From Calliopsis andreniformis (Eukaryota; Arthropoda; Insecta; Hymenoptera; Andrenidae): DNA of 64,000 nt. The notes below the pieces were generated by a model. It did not search any database, had not been told where the DNA came from, and was given only the letters and a program-made list of their open reading frames with translations. The stretch covers positions 1,674,001-1,738,000 of the forward strand of contig NC_135068.1 of NCBI RefSeq assembly GCF_051401765.1, read 5' to 3'. A program made the translations under genes and the position numbers. This document shows positions 1-12,111 of the stretch, piece after piece (positions within the stretch are counted from its first letter, which is position 1; the number at the start of each line of letters is the position of its first letter).

Positions 1-2830
1 GCCCAGAACTTTGAAATGACCTTTACGTTCACACTGGTAGCAATTATTCCTCTTATACGATTGAAAGTCTGCTGTATTTATATTGTATTTTAATCCTCTG
101 GCGTTGATTTCTAAGGTCCAAACTCATCCACCTTTTGAGGCAGCACCCTAGAGTGAAGCCTAGCTTGCCCGGAACGTAGAAATGACCATTACTTTCGCAC
201 TGGTTGCAATTATTCCTTTTATACATTGGGAAATCTGTTGTATTTATATTGTATTTTATGCTTCTGGCGTTGACTTCTAAGGCCCTAACTATTCGATCTG
301 GTGCAGCAGTGCCCTAGAGTGGAGCCTAGCTTGCCGGAACGTAGAAATGACCATTACATTGACATCCGTTGCATCTGCCCCAGTCATACGTTCGCAAACC
401 TGATGTATTTATTTTGTATTTTAATCATGTGGCGATGACTTCTAAGGCCCTAACTCTTCAATCTGTAGGATCAGCGCCCTAGAGTGAAGGCTAGGTTGCC
501 GGAATGTAGAAATGGCCATTAGTTTCACACTGACGGCAATTACTCGTTTTACTCGATTGAAAAACTGTTGAATTTATATTGTATTTTATGCTTCTGGCGT
601 TGACCTATAAGGCGCCAACTATTCGATCTGGTGGAGCAACGCCCTAGAGTGAAGCCTAGGTTACACGGAACGTAGAAATGACCATTACTTTGACATCTAT
701 TGCATCTGCTACAGTCATACGTTCGCATACCTGTTGTATTTATTTTGTATTTTAATCATGTGGCGATGATTTCTAAGGCCCAAAGTCATCCATCTGGTGA
801 AGCAACGCCCTTGGCTGAAGCCTAGGTGTCCCAGAGCGCTGAAATAACCTTTACGTTCACACTCGTAGCAATTATTCCTCTTATACGATTGAAAATCTAC
901 TGTATTTATATTGTATTTTTAACCTATGGCGTTGATTTCTAAGGTTCAAATCATCCACCTGGTGAGGCAACGCCCTAGGGTGAAGCCTAGGTTGCCCGGA
1001 GCGTAGATATGGCCATTACTTTGACACCCGTTGCATCTGCTCCTGTCATACGTTCGCAAACCTGTTGTATTTATTTTGAATTTTAATCATGTGGCGATGA
1101 TTTCTAAGGCCCAAATTCATGCATCTGGTGAAGCAACGCCCTTGGTTGCAGTCTAGGTTGCCCGGAACGTTGAAATGACCTTCACGTTCACCCTGGTAGC
1201 ACTTATTACTCTTATACGAATGAAAATCTGCTGTATTTGTATTGTATTTTATGCTCCTGGTGTTGACTTCTAAGGCCCTCACTCTTCGATCTGGAGGAGC
1301 AACGCCGTAGAGTGAAAGCTATGTTGCACGGTATGTAGAAATGGCCATTACTTTAACACTCATGGCAATTACTCCTTTTATTCAATTGAAAAACTGTTCA
1401 ATTTATATTGTATTTTATGCTTCTGGTGTTCAGTTTTAAGGCCCTAACAATTCGATCTGGTGGAGCAACGCCCTAGAGTGATGCCTAGCTTGCCCCGAAC
1501 GTAGAAATGACCATTACTTTGACAGGGATTGCATCTGCTCCTGTCATACGTTCGCATACCTGTTGTATTCATTTTGTATTTTAATCATGTAGCGATGATT
1601 TCTATGGCCCAAACTCATCCATCTGGTGAAGCAGCCGCCTTGGTTAAAGCCTAGGTTTCCCAGAACGTTGAAATGACCTTTACATACATTCTGGTATCAA
1701 TTATTCGTCTTATACGACTGAAAATCTGCTTTATTTATATTGTATTTCATGCTCCTGGCGTTGACTTCTATGGCCCTAAATCTTCGATCTGGAGGAGTAA
1801 CGCCGTAGAGTGAAGGCTATTTTGCCCAGAATGTAGAAATGACCATTACTTTCACACTGATGTCAGTTACGCCTTTTATTCAATTGAAAAACTGTTGAAT
1901 TTATATTGTATTTTATGCTTCTGGCGTTGACTTCTAAGGCCCTAACTATTCGATCTGGTGGAGCAACGCTGTAGAGTGAAGCCTAGTTTGCCCGGAACGT
2001 TGAAAGGGCCATTACTTTGACATCCGTTGCATCTGCTCCTGTCATACGTTCGCAAACCTGTTGTATATATTTTGTATTTTAATCTTGTGGCGATGATTTC
2101 TAAGGTCCAAGCTCATCCATCTGGTGATGCAACACCCTAGAGCGAAGCCTAGGATGCCCGGAACGTAGAAATGACCATAACTTTCGCACTGGTTGCAATT
2201 ATTCCTTTTATACAATGGAAAATCTGTTGTATTTATATTGTATTTTATGCTTCTGGCGTTGACTTCTAAGGACCTAACTATTCGATCTTGTGTAGCAGCG
2301 CCCTGGAGTGAAGCCTAGCCTGCCCGGAACGTAGACGTGACCATTACTTTGTCATCCGTTGCATCTGCTCCTGTCATGCGATCGCATACCTGTTGTATTT
2401 ATTTTGTATTTTAATCATGTGGCGATGATTTCTAGGCCCAAACTCATCCATCTGGTGAAGCAGCCGCCTTGGTTAAAGCCTAGGTTTCCCAGAACGTTGA
2501 AATGACCTTTACATACATTCTGGTATCAATTATTCGTCTTATACGACTGAAAATCTGCTGTATTTATATTGTATTTCATGCTCCTGGCGTTGACTTCTAA
2601 GGCCCTAAATCTTCGATCTGGAGGAGTAACGCCGTAGAGTGAATGCTATGTTGCCTGGAATGTAGACATGACCATTACTTTCACACTGATGGCAATTACT
2701 CCTTTTATTCAATTGAAAAACTGTTGAATTTATATTGTATTTTATGCTTCTGGCGTGGACTTCTAAGGCCCTAAGTATTTGATCTGGTGGAACAACGACC
2801 TAGAGTGAAGCCTAGCATGCCCAGAACGTA

Positions 2831-2844
2831 GTAATGGCCATTAC
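2831..2844. other. 14-bp perfect palindrome
   Basis: GTAATGGCCATTAC, an extension of the common AATGGCCATT by GT/AC. It starts an A unit in the 7-monomer duplicated stretch, and its copy is at 3990-4003. Confidence 0.75.
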
Positions 2845-3091
2845 TTTGACATCCATTGCATCTGCTGCTGTCATACGTTCGCACATCTGTTGTACTTATT
2901 TTGCATTTTAATCATGCGGCGATGATTTCTATGGCGCAAACTCATCCACCTGGAGAAGCAGCGCCCTTGGTTGAAGCGTAGGTTGCCCAGAACTGTGAAA
3001 TGACCATTACGTTCACACTGATAGCAATTATTCCTCTTATATGATTGAAAATCTGCTGTATTTATATTGTATTTGAACCCTCTGGCGTTGA

Positions 3092-3498
3092 TTTCTAAGG
3101 TCCAAATCATGCACCTGGTGAGGCAACGCCCTAGAGTGAAGTCTAGGTTGCCCGGAACGTAGAAATGACCATTACTTTCGCACTGGTTGCAATTATTCAT
3201 CTTATACGATTGAAAATCTGCTGTATTTGTATTGTATTTTATGCTCCTTGCGTTGACCTCTATTGCCCTATCTCTTCGATCTGGAGGAGCAACGCCACAG
3301 TGTGAAGGTTATGTTGCCCAGAATGTAGAAATGGCCATTACTTTCACACTGATGGCAATTACTCCTGTTATTCAATTGAAAAACTGTTGAATTTATATTG
3401 TATTTTATGCTTCTGGCGTTGAGTTCTAAGGCCCTAACAATTCGATCTGGTGGAGCAACGCCCTAGAGTGAAGCCTAGGTTACCCGGAACGTAGAAAT
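3092..3498 (+). repeat. Isolated copy of the HOR-1 tail
   Basis: This stretch matches 6077-6483 at an offset of 2985 bp with few differences, sharing unusual variants such as CTCCTTGCGTTGACCTCTAT and GAAGGTTATGTTGCCC. It is the end of the HOR-1 unit, found upstream of the first full copy and separated from it by about three unrelated-phase monomers (3499-3991). HOR-1 copies 1 and 2 lack that spacer between tail and head. Confidence 0.85.
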
Positions 3499-3989
3499 GA
3501 CCATTACTTTGAATTCCGTTGCATCTGCTCCTGTCATACGTTCGCAAACCTGTTGTATTTATTTTGTATTTTGATCGTGTGGCGATGATTTCTAATGCCC
3601 AAACTCATCCATCTGGTGAAGCAATGCCCTTGGTCGAAGCGTAGGTTGCCCAGAACTTTGAAATGACCTTTACGTTCACACTGGTAGCAATTATTCCTCT
3701 TATACGATTGAAAATCTGCTGTATTTATATTGTATTTTAATCCTCTGGCGTTGATTTCTAAGGTCCAAACTCATTCACCTTTTGAGGCAACGCCCTAGAG
3801 TGAAGCCTAGGTTGCCCGCTCGTAGAAATGATCATTACTTTCGCACTGGTCGCAATTATTCCTTTTACAGGATGGGAAATCTTTGTATTTATATTGTATT
3901 CTATGCTTCTGGCGTGGACTTCTAAGGCCCTAAGTATTTGATCTGGTGGAACAACGACCTAGAGTGAAGCCTAGCATGCCCAGAACGTA

Positions 3990-4003
3990 GTAATGGCCAT
4001 TAC
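3990..4003. other. 14-bp perfect palindrome at the HOR-1 left edge
   Basis: GTAATGGCCATTAC. The first base of clean HOR-1 homology (3992) lies inside it. In copies 2 and 3 the entry reads GAAATGGCCATTAC, so the outer pairs are lost. Confidence 0.72.
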
Positions 4004-6480
4004 TTTGACATCCATTGCATCTGCTGCTGTCATACGTTCGCACATCTGTTGTACTTATTTTGTATTTTAATCATGTGGCGATGATTTCTATGGCCCAAAC
4101 TCATCCACCTGGAGAAGCAGCGCCCTTGGTTGAAGCGTAGGTTGCCCAGAACTGTGAAATGACCATTACGTTCACACTGGTAGCAATTACTCCTCTTATA
4201 CGATTGAAAATCTCCTGCATTTATATTGTATTTTATGCTCCTGGCGATGACTTCTAAGGCCCTAACTCTTCGATCTGGAGGAGCAACGCCATACAGTGAA
4301 GGCTATGTTGCCCGGAATGTAGAAATGACCATTACTTTCACACTGATGGCAATTACTCCTTTTATTCAATTGAAAAACTGTTGAATTTATATTGTATTCT
4401 ATGCTTCTGGCATAGACTTCTAAGGCCCTAACTATTCGATCTGGTGGTGCAACGCCCTAGAGTGAAGCCTAGGCTGCCCGGAACGTAGAAATGACCATTA
4501 CTTTGACATCCGTTGCATCTGATCCTGTCATGCGTTCGCATACCTGTTGTATTTATTTTGTATTTTAATCATGTGGCGATGATTTCTAAGTCCCAAACTC
4601 AGCCATCTGGAGAAGCAACGCCATCGGTTGAAGCCTGGGTTGCCCGGAACGCTGAAATGACCTTTACGTTCACACTGGTAGCAATTATTCGTCTTATACG
4701 ACTGAAAATCTGCTTTATTTATGTTGTATTTCATGCTCCTGACGTTGACTTCTAAGGCCCTAAATCTTCGATCTGGACGAGTAACGCCGTAGAGTGAAGG
4801 CTATTTTGCCCGGAATGTAGAAATGACCATTACTTTCACACTGATGTCAATAACTCCTTTTATTCAATTGAAAAACTGTTGAATTTATATTGTATTTTAT
4901 ACTTCTGGCGTTGACTTCTAAGGCTCTAACTATTCGATCTGGTGGAGCAACGCTGTAGAGTGAAGCCTAGCTTGCCCGGAACGTTGAAATGGCCATTACT
5001 TTGACATCCGTTGCATCTGCTCCTGTCATACGTTCGCAAACCTGTTGTATATATTTTGTATTTTAATCTTGTGGCGATGATTTCTAATGTCCAAACTAAA
5101 CCACCTGGTGAGGCAACACCCTAGAGCGAAGCCTAGGATGCCCGGAACGTTGAAATGACCTTTACGTTCACACTGGTAGCAATAATTCCTCCTATACGAT
5201 TGAAAATCTGCTGTATTTATATTGTATTTTATGCTCCTGGCGATGACTTCTAAGGCCCTAAGTATTCGATCTGGTGGAGCAGCGCCCTAGAGTGAAGCCT
5301 AGCTTGCCCGGAACGTAGAACTGACCATTACTTTGACATCCGTTGCATCTGCTCCTGTCATACGTTCGCAAGCCTTTTGTGTTTATTTTGTATTTTAATC
5401 ATGTGGCGATGATTTCTAAGGCCCAAACTCATGCAACTGGTCAAGCAACGCCCTTAGTTGAAGCCTTGGATTCCCGGAACGTTGAAATGACCTTTACGTT
5501 CACACTGGTAGCAATTATTCCTCTTATACGAATGAAAATCTGCTGTATTTGTATTGTATTTTATGCTCCTGGTGTTGACTTCTAAGGCCCTAACTCTTCG
5601 ATCTGGAGGAGCAACGCCGTAGAGTGAAGGCTAGGTTGCCCGAAATGTAGAAATGGCCATTACTTTCACACTGATGTCAATAACTCCTTTTATTCAATTG
5701 AAAAACTGTTGAATTTATATTGTATTTTATACTTCTGGCGTTGACTTCTAAGGCTCTAACTATTCGATCTGGTGGAGCAACGCTGTAGAGTGAAGCCTAG
5801 CTTGCCCGGAACGTTGAAATGGCCATTACTTTGACATCCGTTGCATCTGCTCCTGTCATACGTTCGCAAACCTGTTGTATATATTTTGTATTTTAATCTT
5901 GTGGCGATGATTTCTAAGGCCGAAACTAATCCATCTGGTGAAGCAGCGCCCTTGGTTGAAGCCTACGATTCCCGGAACGTTGAAATGACCTTAACGTTCA
6001 CACTGGTAGCAATTATTCCTCTTATACGATTGAAAATCTGCTGTATTTATATTGTATTTTAATACTCTGGCGTTGATTTCTAAGGTTCAAATCATCCACC
6101 TGGTGAGGCAACGCCCTAGAGTGAAGTCTAGGTTGCCCGGAACGTAGAAATGACCATTACTTTCGCACTGGTTGCAATTATTCATCTTATACGATTGAAA
6201 ATCTGCTGTATTTGTATTGTATTTTATGCTCCTTGCGTTGACCTCTATTGCCCTATCTCTTCGATCTGGAGGAGCAACGCCATAGTGTGAAGGTTATGTT
6301 GCCCAGAATGTAGAAATGGCCATTACTTTCACACTGATGGCAATTACTCCTGTTATTCAATTGAAAAACTGTTGAATTTATATTGTATTTTATGCTTCTG
6401 GCGTTGAGTTCTAAGGCCCTAACAATTCGATCTGGTGGAGCAACGCCCTAGAGTGAAGCCTAGGTTACCCGGAACGTAGA
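3992..6480 (+). repeat. HOR-1 copy 1 (2489 bp, 15 monomers)
   Basis: This block is repeated at 6481-8969 at a constant offset of 2489 bp (15 x 166 minus 1). Type A units sit at about 0, 497, 995, 1327 and 1825 bp from the start, so the internal pattern by A-to-A interval is 3-3-2-3-4 monomers. Only scattered single-base differences from copy 2 were seen; for example copy 1 has CCTATACGATTG at about 5189 where copies 2 and 3 have CCTAGACGATTG. Confidence 0.93.
5652..5702. other. Paired short palindromes in a type C monomer
   Basis: AATGGCCATT (5652-5661) and TTCAATTGAA (5693-5702) are perfect 10-bp palindromes whose centres lie 41 bp apart, a quarter of the monomer. The same pair is present in many other C units. 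Dyad symmetries have been discussed as a feature of centromeric satellites without CENP-B boxes; any function here is inference. Confidence 0.6.
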
Positions 6481-8969
6481 AATGGCCATTACTTTGACAT
6501 CCATTGCATCTGCTGCTGTCATACGTTCGCACATCTGTTGTACTTATTTTGTATTTTAATCATGTGGCGATGATTTCTATGGCCCAAACTCATCCACCTG
6601 GAGAAGCAGCGCCCTTGGTTGAAGCGTAGGTTGCCCAGAACTGTGAAATGACCATTACGTTCACACTGGTAGCAATTACTCCTCTTATACGATTGAAAAT
6701 CTCCTGCATTTATATTGTATTTTATGCTCCTGGCGATGACTTCTAAGGCCCTAACTCTTCGATCTGGAGGAGCAACGCCATACAGTGAAGGCTATGTTGC
6801 CCGGAATGTAGAAATGACCATTACTTTCACACTGATGGCAATTACTCCTTTTATTCAATTGAAAAACTGTTGAATTTATATTGTATTTTATGCTTCTGGC
6901 ATAGACTTCTAAGGCCCTAACTATTCGATCTGGTGGTGCAACGCCCTAGAGTGAAGCCTAGGCTGCCCGGAACGTAGAAATGACCATTACTTTGACATCC
7001 GTTGCATCTGATCCTGTCATGCGTTCGCATACCTGTTGTATTTATTTTGTATTTTAATCATGTGGCGATGATTTCTAAGTCCCAAACTCAGCCATCTGGA
7101 GAAGCAACGCCATCGGTTGAAGCCTGGGTTGCCCGGAACGCTGAAATGACCTTTACGTTCACACTGGTAGCAATTATTCGTCTTATACGACTGAAAATCT
7201 GCTTTATTTATGTTGTATTTCATGCTCCTGACGTTGACTTCTAAGGCCCTAAATCTTCGATCTGGACGAGTAACGCCGTAGAGTGAAGGCTATTTTGCCC
7301 GGAATGTAGAAATGACCATTACTTTCACACTGATGTCAATAACTCCTTTTATTCAATTGAAAAACTGTTGAATTTATATTGTATTTTATACTTCTGGCGT
7401 TGACTTCTAAGGCTCTAACTATTCGATCTGGTGGAGCAACGCTGTAGAGTGAAGCCTAGCTTGCCCGGAACGTTGAAATGGCCATTACTTTGACATCCGT
7501 TGCATCTGCTCCTGTCATACGTTCGCAAACCTGTTGTATATATTTTGTATTTTAATCTTGTGGCGATGATTTCTAATGTCCAAACTAAACCACCTGGTGA
7601 GGCAACACCCTAGAGCGAAGCCTAGGATGCCCGGAACGTTGAAATGACCTTTACGTTCACACTGGTAGCAATAATTCCTCCTAGACGATTGAAAATCTGC
7701 TGTATTTATATTGTATTTTATGCTCCTGGCGATGACTTCTAAGGCCCTAAGTATTCGATCTGGTGGAGCAGCGCCCTAGAGTGAAGCCTAGCTTGCCCGG
7801 AACGTAGAACTGACCATTACTTTGACATCCGTTGCATCTGCTCCTGTCATACGTTCGCAAGCCTTTTGTGTTTATTTTGTATTTTAATCATGTGGCGATG
7901 ATTTCTAAGGCCCAAACTCATGCAACTGGTCAAGCAACGCCCTTAGTTGAAGCCTTGGATTCCCGGAACGTTGAAATGACCTTTACGTTCACACTGGTAG
8001 CAATTATTCCTCTTATACGAATGAAAATCTGCTGTATTTGTATTGTATTTTATGCTCCTGGTGTTGACTTCTAAGGCCCTAACTCTTCGATCTGGAGGAG
8101 CAACGCCGTAGAGTGAAGGCTAGGTTGCCCGAAATGTAGAAATGGCCATTACTTTCACACTGATGTCAATAACTCCTTTTATTCAATTGAAAAACTGTTG
8201 AATTTATATTGTATTTTATACTTCTGGCGTTGACTTCTAAGGCTCTAACTATTCGATCTGGTGGAGCAACGCTGTAGAGTGAAGCCTAGCTTGCCCGGAA
8301 CGTTGAAATGGCCATTACTTTGACATCCGTTGCATCTGCTCCTGTCATACGTTCGCAAACCTGTTGTATATATTTTGTATTTTAATCTTGTGGCGATGAT
8401 TTCTAAGGCCGAAACTAATCCATCTGGTGAAGCAGCGCCCTTCGTTGAAGCCTACGATTCCCGGAACGTTGAAATGACCTTAACGTTCACACTGGTAGCA
8501 ATTATTCCTCTTATACGATTGAAAATCTGCTGTATTTATATTGTATTTTAATACTCTGGCGTTGATTTCTAAGGTTCAAATCATCCACCTGGTGAGGCAA
8601 CGCCCTAGAGTGAAGTCTAGGTTGCCCGGAACGTAGAAATGACCATTACTTTCGCACTGGTTGCAATTATTCATCTTATACGATTGAAAATCTGCTGTAT
8701 TTGTATTGTATTTTATGCTCCTTGCGTTGACCTCTATTGCCCTATCTCTTCGATCTGGAGGAGCAACGCCATAGTGTGAAGGTTATGTTGCCCAGAATGT
8801 AGAAATGGCCATTACTTTCACACTGATGGCAATTACTCCTGTTATTCAATTGAAAAACTGTTGAATTTATATTGTATTTTATGCTTCTGGCGTTGAGTTC
8901 TAAGGCCCTAACAATTCGATCTGGTGGAGCAACGCCCTAGAGTGAAGCCTAGGTTACCCGGAACGTAGA
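6481..8969 (+). repeat. HOR-1 copy 2 (2489 bp, 15 monomers)
   Basis: Full-length copy of the unit at 3992-6480. It shares CCTAGACGATTG with copy 3 and has a private C in CCCTTCGTTGAAGCC near 8442, where copies 1 and 3 have CCCTTGGTTGAAGCC. Copies 2 and 3 therefore look slightly more closely related to each other than to copy 1 at that one site. Confidence 0.93.
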
Positions 8970-10606
8970 AATGGCCATTACTTTGACATCCATTGCATCT
9001 GCTGCTGTCATACGTTCGCACATCTGTTGTACTTATTTTGTATTTTAATCATGTGGCGATGATTTCTATGGCCCAAACTCATCCACCTGGAGAAGCAGCG
9101 CCCTTGGTTGAAGCGTAGGTTGCCCAGAACTGTGAAATGACCATTACGTTCACACTGGTAGCAATTACTCCTCTTATACGATTGAAAATCTCCTGCATTT
9201 ATATTGTATTTTATGCTCCTGACGTTGACTTCTAAGGCCCTAAATCTTCGATCTGGACGAGTAACGCCGTAGAGTGAAGGCTATTTTGCCCGGAATGTAG
9301 AAATGACCATTACTTTCACACTGATGTCAATAACTCCTTTTATTCAATTGAAAAACTGTTGTATTTATATTGTATTTTATACTTCTGGCGTTGACTTCTA
9401 AGGCTCTAACTATTCGATCTGGTGGAGCAACGCTGTAGAGTGAAGCCTAGCTTGCCCGGAACGTTGAAATGGCCATTACTTTGACATCCGTTGCATCTGC
9501 TCCTGTCATACGTTCGCAAACCTGTTGTATATATTTTGTATTTTAATCTTGTGGCGATGATTTCTAATGTCCAAACTAAACCACCTGGTGAGGCAACACC
9601 CTAGAGCGAAGCCTAGGATGCCCGGAACGTTGAAATGACCTTTACGTTCACACTGGTAGCAATAATTCCTCCTAGACGATTGAAAATCTGCTGTATTTAT
9701 ATTGTATTTTATGCTCCTGGCGATGACTTCTAAGGCCCTAAGTATTCGATCTGGTGGAGCAGCGCCCTAGAGTGAAGCCTAGCTTGCCCGGAACGTAGAA
9801 CTGACCATTACTTTGACATCCGTTGCATCTGCTCCTGTCATACGTTCGCAAGCCTTTTGTGTTTATTTTGTATTTTAATCATGTGGCGATGATTTCTAAG
9901 GCCCAAACTCATGCAACTGGTCAAGCAACGCCCTTAGTTGAAGCCTTGGATTCCCGGAACGTTGAAATGACCTTTACGTTCACACTGGTAGCAATTATTC
10001 CTCTTATACGAATGAAAATCTGCTGTATTTGTATTGTATTTTATGCTCCTGGTGTTGACTTCTAAGGCCCTAACTCTTCGATCTGGAGGAGCAACGCCGT
10101 AGAGTGAAGGCTAGGTTGCCCGAAATGTAGAAATGGCCATTACTTTCACACTGATGTCAATAACTCCTTTTATTCAATTGAAAAACTGTTGAATTTATAT
10201 TGTATTTTATACTTCTGGCGTTGACTTCTAAGGCTCTAACTATTCGATCTGGTGGAGCAACGCTGTAGAGTGAAGCCTAGCTTGCCCGGAACGTTGAAAT
10301 GGCCATTACTTTGACATCCGTTGCATCTGCTCCTGTCATACGTTCGCAAACCTGTTGTATATATTTTGTATTTTAATCTTGTGGCGATGATTTCTAAGGC
10401 CGAAACTAATCCATCTGGTGAAGCAGCGCCCTTGGTTGAAGCCTACGATTCCCGGAACGTTGAAATGACCTTAACGTTCACACTGGTAGCAATTATTCCT
10501 CTTATACGATTGAAAATCTGCTGTATTTATATTGTATTTTAATACTCTGGCGTTGATTTCTAAGGTTCAAATCATCCACCTGGTGAGGCAACGCCCTAGA
10601 GTGAAG
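8970..10606 (+). repeat. HOR-1 copy 3, one trimer deleted and 3' truncated
   Basis: It starts like copies 1 and 2, then at about 9213-9221 jumps from the position matching ~6730 to that matching ~7228, removing 498 bp, exactly one A-B-C trimer. Past the jump the offset to copy 2 is 1991 bp. The match ends near 10606, where GTGAAGTCTAGGTTGCCC is replaced by GTGAAGCCTAGGCTGCCC and a different D unit follows, so the distal part of the unit is missing. Confidence 0.92.
9213..9221. other. Crossover tract of the trimer deletion in HOR-1 copy 3
   Basis: ATGCTCCTG. To the left the copy reads TTTT like 6720-6723; to the right it reads ACGTTGAC like 7229 onward. The deletion of 498 bp is thus located within 9 bp and left the monomer register intact. 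Confidence 0.88.
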
Positions 10607-11299
10607 CCTAGGCTGCCCGGATCGTAGAAATGACCATAACTTTCGCACTGGTTGCAATTATTCCTTTTATACAATGGAAAATCTGTTGTATTTATATTGT
10701 ATTTTATGCTTCTGGCGTTGACTTCTAAGGACCTAACTATTCGATCTGGTGGAGCAGCGCCCTAGAGTGAAGCCTAGCTTGCCCGGAACGCAGAAGTGAC
10801 CATTACTTTGTCATCCGTTGCATCTGCTCCTGTCATACGATCGCATACCGGTTGTATTTATTTTGCATTTTAATCTTGTGGCGATGATTTCTAAAGCCCA
10901 AACTCTTCCATCTGGTGAAGCAACGGCCTTGGTTGAAGCCTAGGATACCCGGAACGTTGAAATGACCTTCTACGTTCACACTGGTAGCAATTATTCCTCT
11001 TATACGATTGAAAATCTGCTGTATTTATATTGTATTTTATGCTCCTGGCGTTGACTTCTAGGGCCCTAACTATTCGATCTGGTGGAGGAACGCCCCAGAG
11101 TAAAGCCTAGCTTGCCGGGAACGTTCAAATGGCCATTACTTTGACACACGTTGCATTTGCCCCTGTCATGCGTTCGCAAACCTGTTGTGTTTATTTTGTA
11201 TTTTAATCATGTGGCGATGATTTCTAAGGCCCAAACTCATGCAACTGGTCAAGCAACGCCCTTGGTTGAAGCCTACGATTCCCGGAACGTTGAAATGAC

Positions 11300-12109
11300 C
11301 TTAACGTTCACACTGGTAGCAATTATTCCTCTTATACGATCGAAAATCTGCTGTATTTATATTGTATTTTTTGCTCCTGGCGTTGACTTCTAAGGCCCTA
11401 ACTCTTCGGTCTGGAGGAGCAACGCCGTAGAGTGAAGGCTAGGTTGCCCGGAATGTAGAAATGGCCATTACTTTCACACTGATGGCAAATATTCCTTTTA
11501 TTCAATTGAAAAACTGTTGAATTTATATTGTATTTTACGCATCTGGCGTTGACTTCAAAGGCCCTAGCTATTCGAACTGGTTGTGCAACACCCTAGAGTG
11601 AAGCCTAGCCTGCCCGGAACGTAGAAGTGACCATTACTTTGACAGCGATTGCATCTGATCCTGTCATACGTTCGCATACCTGTTGTATTTGTTTTGTATT
11701 TTAATCATGTGGCGACGATTTCTATGGCCCAAACTCATCCATCTGGTGAAGCAGCGCCCTTGGTTAAAGCCTAGGTTTCCCAGAACGTTGAAATGAACTT
11801 TACATTCATACTGGTAGCAATTATTCGTTTTATACGACTGAAAATCTGCTTTATTTATATTGTATTTCATGCTCCTGGCGTTGACTTCTAAGGCACTAAC
11901 TCTTCGATCTGGTGGAGCAACGCCCCAGAGTGAAGGCTAGGTTGCCCGGAATGTAGAAATGGCCATTACTTTCACACTGATGGCAATTACTCCTTTTATT
12001 GAATTGAAAAACTGTTGAATTTATATTGTATTTTACGCTTCTGGCGTTGACTTCTAAGGCCCTAACTATTCGATCTGGTGCAGCAGTGCCCTTCAGTGAA
12101 GCCTAGTTC
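11300..12109 (+). repeat. 8-monomer duplication, left copy
   Basis: This stretch matches 12629-13398 at 1329 bp (8 monomers plus 1), with a handful of differences, and includes the variants TACGATCGAAAATC, TTTTTTGCTCC and GACAGCGATTGCATC. Boundaries are approximate because the flanking monomers are also homologous. Confidence 0.8.
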
Positions 12110-12111
12110 GC

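Larger units (their letters stand above)
1..3991 (+). repeat. Heterogeneous monomer region I (~24 monomers)
   Basis: Monomers of types A-D follow one another without a clean higher-order unit. Partial long-range echoes remain. Bases 1610-1925 match 2439-2754 at an offset of 829 bp (5 monomers). Bases 2752 to about 3050 match 3911 to about 4209 at 1159 bp (7 monomers). Bases 3-170 resemble 3650-3810 at 3647 bp (22 monomers). The copies differ at many sites, so this stretch is older or less homogenised than the blocks that follow. No gene or other element is seen. Confidence 0.85.

Noticed and set aside
11601..11611. Palindromic CCTAGG and AACGTT motifs as att or integration sites
   Set aside because: They are common monomer motifs without an associated integrase, target duplication or inserted element.
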